A stretch of DNA of 58,132 nt from Oscillospiraceae bacterium (lineage in GTDB: Bacteria; Bacillota; Clostridia; Oscillospirales; Oscillospiraceae): contig SVLU01000011.1 of the NCBI GenBank assembly GCA_015067795.1, forward strand, positions 1 through 58,132, given 5' to 3'. Within the stretch, counting starts at the first letter, position 1. Every line of letters begins with the position of its first letter. The notes beneath the pieces were generated by a model. It made no database searches, was not told the origin of the DNA, and worked only from the letters and a program-made list of their open reading frames with translations. Below, piece after piece: positions 54,538-58,132 of the stretch. The position numbers were made by a program, and so were the translations under genes.

Positions 54538-55128
54538 TTATCCATTGTCCTCATTTACCCACCGTAAAAAGGTGCTATGGGTGATACCTAACTGTTTTGC
54601 GGCGGCTCTTGCGGATATTCGATTTTGTTTCCATTGTTCTTTTAGAAAAGGAAACGACATAGGACGAACCATGGGCCTGCGCCCAAACTGCACACCTTGT
54701 GCTTTTGCAGCCGCTATACCCTCTGCCTGCCGCTGGCGGATAAACTCCCGCTCTGTTTGGGCCACATAAGAGAGAAGCTGCAAAACAATATCCGCAATGA
54801 GTGTTCCGGTAAGATCCCGGTTCTGCCGTGTGTCAAGCAGCGGCATATCCAGAACTACTATGGCAACCTGCTTGTCTTTGGTAATAATCCGCCATTGCTC
54901 TAAAATTTCATCGTAATTTCTGCCCAAGCGGTCGATACTCTTAACAACAAGGGTATCGCCGCTTTTTATTTTTCTAAGTAATTTTTTGTATTTTGCTCGC
55001 TCAAAATCTTTGCCGGATTGCTTGTCCATAAAGATCCGTTTTTCTTCGATCCCGAACTCTCGCAGCGCAATCATTTGCCTTTGCTCATTTTGTTCTTTGG
55101 TTGATACTCGTACATAACCATATTCCAT
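54538..55128 (-). CDS. Serine recombinase (resolvase/invertase family)
   Basis: A 196-residue site-specific recombinase. The catalytic domain starts YGYVRVSTKEQNEQRQ with the nucleophile Ser9 and Arg7; the conserved VKSIDRLGRNYDEILEQW is near residue 65, and the long E helix carries EREFIRQRQAEGIAAAK. The C-terminal HTH (RISARAAAKQLGITHSTFLRW) binds the crossover site. The size fits resolvases and invertases rather than large integrases. I chose ATG at 55128, 9 bp after GGAGGT; the in-frame start at 55191 has none. It belongs to the mobilizable element on the right. Confidence 0.92.
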   Translation of the reverse strand: MEYGYVRVSTKEQNEQRQMIALREFGIEEKRIFMDKQSGKDFERAKYKKLLRKIKSGDTLVVKSIDRLGRNYDEILEQWRIITKDKQVAIVVLDMPLLDTRQNRDLTGTLIADIVLQLLSYVAQTEREFIRQRQAEGIAAAKAQGVQFGRRPMVRPMSFPFLKEQWKQNRISARAAAKQLGITHSTFLRWVNEDNG

Positions 55129-55203
55129 TATTTTGACCTCCAATTTATCAGTATCCGGATAAATTGTAAGCCAGTTTGCTACCAACATCACTTTCTGTTA
55201 TTT

Positions 55204-55295
55204 TAGTGATTTATCACTATTGTACCATAATTTCTTTGCTTAGTGAAGTATCACTAATGCGTAAATCCCGGATAGTTTATCATAATAGTGATAAA
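55204..55295. promoter_or_regulatory. Three palindromic operators between resolvase and XRE regulator
   Basis: Site 1 (55204-55219): TAGTGAT and ATCACTA, 2 bp apart. Site 2 (55241-55256): TAGTGAA and ATCACTA, 2 bp apart. Site 3 (55276-55295): TTTATCA and TGATAAA, 6 bp apart, containing TAGTGATAAA. They fill the gap between divergent genes and are probably bound by the XRE protein. Confidence 0.7.
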
Positions 55296-55312
55296 TCGTC
55301 CGGAGGTTTCCT

Positions 55313-55555
55313 ATGGATACCAGAGAAGCAATTGCAAACAGAATACGGCAACTTTGCAAGGAGCGGGGAATTACCCCCAACGCCATTAGCAATATCTCTG
55401 CTGTTCCGCAGGCAACGGTGAAAAGTATTCTGAATGGCGAAAGTAAAAATCCCGGCGCAGTTACACTGAAGAAGCTCTGCGATGGCTTTGAAATTACACT
55501 TGGTGAATTTTTCTCCACACCGGAATTTGATGAGCTGGAACAAGAAATAAAATAA
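55313..55555 (+). CDS. XRE-family helix-turn-helix regulator of the mobile element
   Basis: An 80-residue DNA-binding protein. The HTH spans residues 8-62 (ANRIRQLCKERGITPNAISNI, cited as its core ITPNAISNIS, then ATVKSILNGESKNPG). Such one-domain regulators accompany conjugative and mobilizable elements of Clostridia. The ATG follows CGGAGG at 6 bp. It is divergent from the resolvase gene, and three palindromes with TAGTGA/TCACTA arms lie in between, arguing for autorepression and co-control of the resolvase. A terminator follows at 55564. Confidence 0.88.
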   Translation: MDTREAIANRIRQLCKERGITPNAISNISAVPQATVKSILNGESKNPGAVTLKKLCDGFEITLGEFFSTPEFDELEQEIK

Positions 55556-55563
55556 AAAAGATT

Positions 55564-55591
55564 GGGCAGCACCGTTAAGTTGGTGCTGCCC
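55564..55591. terminator. Terminator between XRE gene and mobA/mobL
   Basis: GGGCAGCACC pairs perfectly with GGTGCTGCCC around an 8-nt loop. It lies between convergent genes; tails are A/T-rich on both sides, with AAAAAAG on the left. Confidence 0.75.
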
Positions 55592-55598
55592 ATAAATA

Positions 55599-57290
55599 TT
55601 ACCGATCCCGATCTTTTCCTTTTTGGCGGGGTGTCGGTTGCTCCTGCTGGTGATTGCGAAGCCGCTCCCGGACAGAGCGAGGTTCTTCCTCGTGTTCATT
55701 CAGCGTATTAGAAACATCCCTTCTGGCTTCTGCCATGGTAAAGGGACTATACTGCGTTTCATAAGCGGCTTGGATCCTGGTAACAGTGGAGCGATCCATT
55801 CCCGGACGCAGTTCGAGCCGTGCTTCAAGCAGTTCCTCAGAATCAAATTCTGCTGCCTGCGCTTGCAGTTCCCGATACTGCTGCAAGGCAGATTCCAGTT
55901 CCACAGAATACTTGCTTTCCTGCTCGTCCAGCTTTTTCAGCGCAGCTTCCATGGCGGCAATATCTTTCTTCACATCACCCATGGTTGCATCGTCGGTACA
56001 GTCCAGGGAATGCAAAAGCATTGCTTTTTCGGAACGCAGTTCCTCAATATCTTCTGCCAGAGTAGCGATTTGCTTTGCCAAATCTTGACGTGTGGCAAGA
56101 TTCCAAACAGGTGTGGCCTTGCGTTCATCCAGCAGGAGATTCCGCTGCTTGGTTTTATCTTTTATCTGTTTTGCCAATCGGAGGTAGCGTTCCAGTTCGG
56201 GGCGGAGTGCATTCAAGCGCTTGCTCATTTTGCTTTTACCGGTAGCAATATGCAGAAGCTGGTAGCGGTAGATGATCATATTCTGCCGCAGCGTTTCCAG
56301 TTTTTCTGCCATAACAGGCAGCGTATTTTTCACAGCCTGCATCAGCTTTTTGACGGTGGCTTTCAGTTCCCGGAGCAGCACATTGTCCACCTTGATCTGC
56401 CGGTTGATCTCACAGCGGTCAGCGATGATGCCTTTCTTTTCCAACGCACGGGCAACGACACCTTCGTGAATGGTCGGCTGATCATCCAGACCTCGCTCCG
56501 CATGGCTGCGGTGGTCGATCCGGGCATCTGCACCGGCCCGCTCCAAGTGGGCATTGGTGGTATCTGCCCAAGCCTTGCGCCATGCGACTATCTGTTCATC
56601 GCTGTTCCATTTTTCTGCGATGGGATTCTGTCTGCCGTACTTGGTGCTTTTGGGATATTTGGATGTTCGGATGAGGTTTTGTGCTTCAGCGGCAGAGGGA
56701 GTCATGTACACCTTTTTCCTGCCGACCTTGTACTGATACTGCTTCTCCCAGCCGTCAGCTTGTGCTGCCTTGAACTCGGCAGCGGTGAATCCTCGTTCCT
56801 CTCCTTCCCGGACACAGAGATATTCTTTCTCTGTCTTGTACTGCCACTTGCCATGTTCGTCCAGTGGGCGCACCGTCAGCATAATATGGGCATGGGGATT
56901 GTGTCCGTCTGTGTCATGGATGGCTACATCAGCACACATGCCCTCTGCAACAAAACTGGTCTGGATATATTCTGTCAGCAACGCTGTCCATTGATCTTTC
57001 CCAAGCTCAACGGGCAACGCCACCACGAACTCTCTTGTTAACCTGCTGTCCTTGGTTTTCTCGTTTGCCTCAACCGCATTCCATAGCACGGCCCGGTCAG
57101 ACCATTCCTGCGGTGCATACTCCGGCAGGAATACCGCTTGCCAAACAAGACCGGATTTGCGGGTGTAGTCGTGCTGGATGCCGTCGTAGTCATTGAGAAT
57201 TTGGGAGCAGCTTAAGTAAGCAGAAGCTGCGCAGGCGGATCGTCCTGCGCCCCGGCTGATTACTTTGGCTTCCAAATGATAGATCGCCAT
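55599..57290 (-). CDS. MobA/MobL-family relaxase (MOBQ)
   Basis: A 563-residue relaxase that nicks oriT and pilots the DNA strand in mobilization. The N-terminus YHLEAKVISRGAGRSACAASA contains the usual tyrosine region; the three-His metal motif is His130-His133-His135 in GHNPHAHIML with Asp/His upstream (IHDTDGH). From about residue 270 the protein is helical and coiled-coil-like, with KKLDEQESKYSVELESALQQ. It ends with a basic Gln/Pro-rich tail. ATG at 57290 follows AAAGGA at about 15 bp. It needs the transfer apparatus of a helper element, none of which is in the window. Confidence 0.92.
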   Translation of the reverse strand: MAIYHLEAKVISRGAGRSACAASAYLSCSQILNDYDGIQHDYTRKSGLVWQAVFLPEYAPQEWSDRAVLWNAVEANEKTKDSRLTREFVVALPVELGKDQWTALLTEYIQTSFVAEGMCADVAIHDTDGHNPHAHIMLTVRPLDEHGKWQYKTEKEYLCVREGEERGFTAAEFKAAQADGWEKQYQYKVGRKKVYMTPSAAEAQNLIRTSKYPKSTKYGRQNPIAEKWNSDEQIVAWRKAWADTTNAHLERAGADARIDHRSHAERGLDDQPTIHEGVVARALEKKGIIADRCEINRQIKVDNVLLRELKATVKKLMQAVKNTLPVMAEKLETLRQNMIIYRYQLLHIATGKSKMSKRLNALRPELERYLRLAKQIKDKTKQRNLLLDERKATPVWNLATRQDLAKQIATLAEDIEELRSEKAMLLHSLDCTDDATMGDVKKDIAAMEAALKKLDEQESKYSVELESALQQYRELQAQAAEFDSEELLEARLELRPGMDRSTVTRIQAAYETQYSPFTMAEARRDVSNTLNEHEEEPRSVRERLRNHQQEQPTPRQKGKDRDR

Positions 57291-57754
57291 TTCGTTCTAC
57301 CAATCCTTTCGTTAAGTTTCTGTTTCTCTTTTCAAAGAGAAAATGACTATCAGCAATAGTGATAGTCATAACCGCAAATAAAGCTGCCGGTGGCAGGTTT
57401 GTGCGGGCAGTTGGTGGAATACCTTCGGTTAAAGCGACGGTATTCTGTGAGCGTTTACCGCACACCAACTGCGTGGACAATGACAGCAGAGACCCGTCGA
57501 TGTGGCATTGTCCATCAGGCTTCCGCAGAAGCCGCATCCCCCTCGGAGAGCGCACGATTTCCAACGGAAATACCACCGCCAAAAGGGGTCCCGGAAAGTC
57601 GCAAGACTTTTTGGGGAGAGGAGGAACAACGGAATGAGTGAGCTCTGCCCCGAAAGGCAGAGCGAGTGATATGGAGTCTGTTCCGACGAGGTGGTGAGTA
57701 AGTGCGCCCTTCGGGACAAAAAAGAAGCGCCCCAGTTTCCCAGAGCGCATAAAA
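57291..57754. other. Probable oriT region of the mobilizable element
   Basis: This 464-bp region has no convincing gene. TAAGTGCGCCCT at 57699-57710 is the conserved nic-region core of RSF1010/R1162-type (MOBQ) origins, matching the MobA/MobL relaxase next door. A small hairpin AGTC/GACT with loop GCAA lies at 57597-57608, followed by TTTTT. The exact nick and outer limits cannot be fixed by eye. Confidence 0.6.
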
Positions 57755-57961
57755 TCATCGTACTGCTTTGCATGCTTCCCATAAAAATTCCTCCAATTGT
57801 TCCAATGTCATTCGGGTCGTCTGCGGTAATGCTTTCTCCAAAATCGCACCCTCCTGAATCAGCCGCCGTGTCCGGGCTTTCCGTTCCTTCGCCCGGTCTC
57901 TGGCCTGCGCTTCCTCCAAGCGGTGCTTCGCCTGCAACAGTTCTTTTTCAATATCTGCCAT
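57755..57961 (-). CDS. DUF3847-like small protein of mobilizable elements
   Basis: A 68-residue, highly charged helical protein. The first half is coiled-coil-like (ADIEKELLQAKHRLEEAQAR), the middle is basic (AKERKARTRRLIQEGAILE) and the end is MTLEQLEEFLWEACK. The R-RLI--GA-LE pattern resembles DUF3847, a family commonly found beside MobA/L relaxase genes; it may help the relaxase bind oriT. I chose the ATG at 57961 after AAGGAGA; longer in-frame starts cross the terminator at 57988-58022. Confidence 0.72.
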   Translation of the reverse strand: MADIEKELLQAKHRLEEAQARDRAKERKARTRRLIQEGAILEKALPQTTRMTLEQLEEFLWEACKAVR

Positions 57962-57987
57962 AATAAATCTCCTTGCTTTTTGAAATA

Positions 57988-58022
57988 GAAAAAGGGCAGT
58001 CTGCATTTTCTGCAAACCGCCC
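57988..58022 (-). terminator. Terminator of the gene entering from the right edge
   Basis: On the minus strand GGGCGGTTTGCA pairs with TGCAGACTGCCC (12 bp, two G-U pairs), 5-nt loop, followed by TTTTT. Confidence 0.8.
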
Positions 58023-58033
58023 ATCGGTGTAAA

Positions 58034-58132
58034 TTATGCTGTTTGTTCTTCCGGTGCATCGGCATTCTCCGCTGCCTCGGCTTGCCGTTCCGCCTCCAAC
58101 TTTCGTAGGCGCTTCCGTTCTTTCCGGCGCTC
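58034..58132 (-). CDS. C-terminal end of an unidentified gene (cut by window edge)
   Basis: An open frame of 32 codons enters from the right edge and stops at 58034-58036. It encodes a charged helix (RRKERKRLRKLEAERQAEAA) and an acidic end (NADAPEEQTA). Such tails are common in replication or transfer proteins of mobile elements, but too little is visible to name it. It is followed by the terminator at 57988-58022. Confidence 0.6.
   Translation of the reverse strand, partial: ERRKERKRLRKLEAERQAEAAENADAPEEQTA

Noticed and set aside
55623-57041. A 472-codon plus-strand frame opposite mobA/mobL
   Set aside because: The relaxase motifs and coiled coil are clearly on the minus strand; the plus frame has no recognisable domain and no ribosome site.
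57190-57750. A 186-codon minus-strand frame across the intergenic region before the DUF3847-like gene
   Set aside because: It overlaps the relaxase start and the oriT core, and its product has no domain-like pattern; the region looks like transfer-origin DNA.

Overview
The window looks like chromosomal DNA of an anaerobic Firmicute of the Clostridia, most likely Ruminococcaceae/Oscillospirales. This is inferred from strong AGGAGG-type ribosome sites, TTGaca/TATAAT promoters, frequent TTG starts, a GlgC-GlgD-GlgA glycogen operon, HemZ, a YtrA-type GntR/ABC operon and many short palindromic repeats. I could not run a database search, so the lineage is an inference.

Layout. 0-3.4 kb: the tail of an IS30-type transposase, then a YtrA-like regulator/ABC transporter operon with a perfect 12-bp inverted-repeat operator. 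3.4-4.0 kb: a REP-associated tyrosine transposase (RAYT) gene whose own coding sequence contains two REP palindromes. 4-9 kb: murA, walJ-like hydrolase, rlmH, a small protein and a phosphoglucomutase. 9-17 kb, minus strand: a zinc-ribbon membrane protein, then the train recJ, relA/spoT, dtd, a metallo-beta-lactamase-fold hydrolase, hemZ and a uridine-kinase-like P-loop kinase. 17-24.5 kb: secA, pgeF, a peptide-binding lipoprotein, cdd, a ferritin-like protein (minus strand) and rsmE. 24.5-34.7 kb: glycogen metabolism, glgB-glgP-glgC-glgD-glgA plus a GH13 alpha-glucanase. GlgB has Gly where the catalytic Asp nucleophile belongs. 34.8-38.6 kb: tRNA-Met and tRNA-Glu, a small accessory patch, birA-bioY behind a probable BirA operator, and an XRE-TPR regulator. 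38.9-47.5 kb: NYN/LOTUS-like protein, metallophosphoesterase, a 29-residue small ORF, prfB without a frameshift site, an orphan sensor kinase lacking the usual phospho-acceptor His, gap, an alpha/beta hydrolase, alanine dehydrogenase and a possibly 5'-truncated methyltransferase.

47.6-54.5 kb: a self-contained minus-strand operon with a good promoter at one end and a terminator at the other. It encodes a 36-residue single-pass membrane peptide, a DUF3592-like membrane protein, a 999-residue secreted protein (two carboxypeptidase-regulatory-like repeats plus a YfaP-like domain) and three zinc-ribbon proteins, two of them with a membrane span and an extracytoplasmic part. I know of no described function for this set; it is the best candidate for an undescribed system here, perhaps a cell-envelope or surface-sensing apparatus. 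54.5-58.1 kb: part of a mobilizable element with a serine resolvase, a divergent XRE regulator with three palindromic operators between them, a MobA/MobL (MOBQ) relaxase, a probable oriT, a DUF3847-like protein and the end of one more gene cut by the window.

Dispersed short repeats are abundant. They include three REP-like families that share a 5' GTAG tetranucleotide, two longer inverted-repeat MITE-like elements, and a MITE-like element whose end has been tandemly amplified between glgB and glgP.
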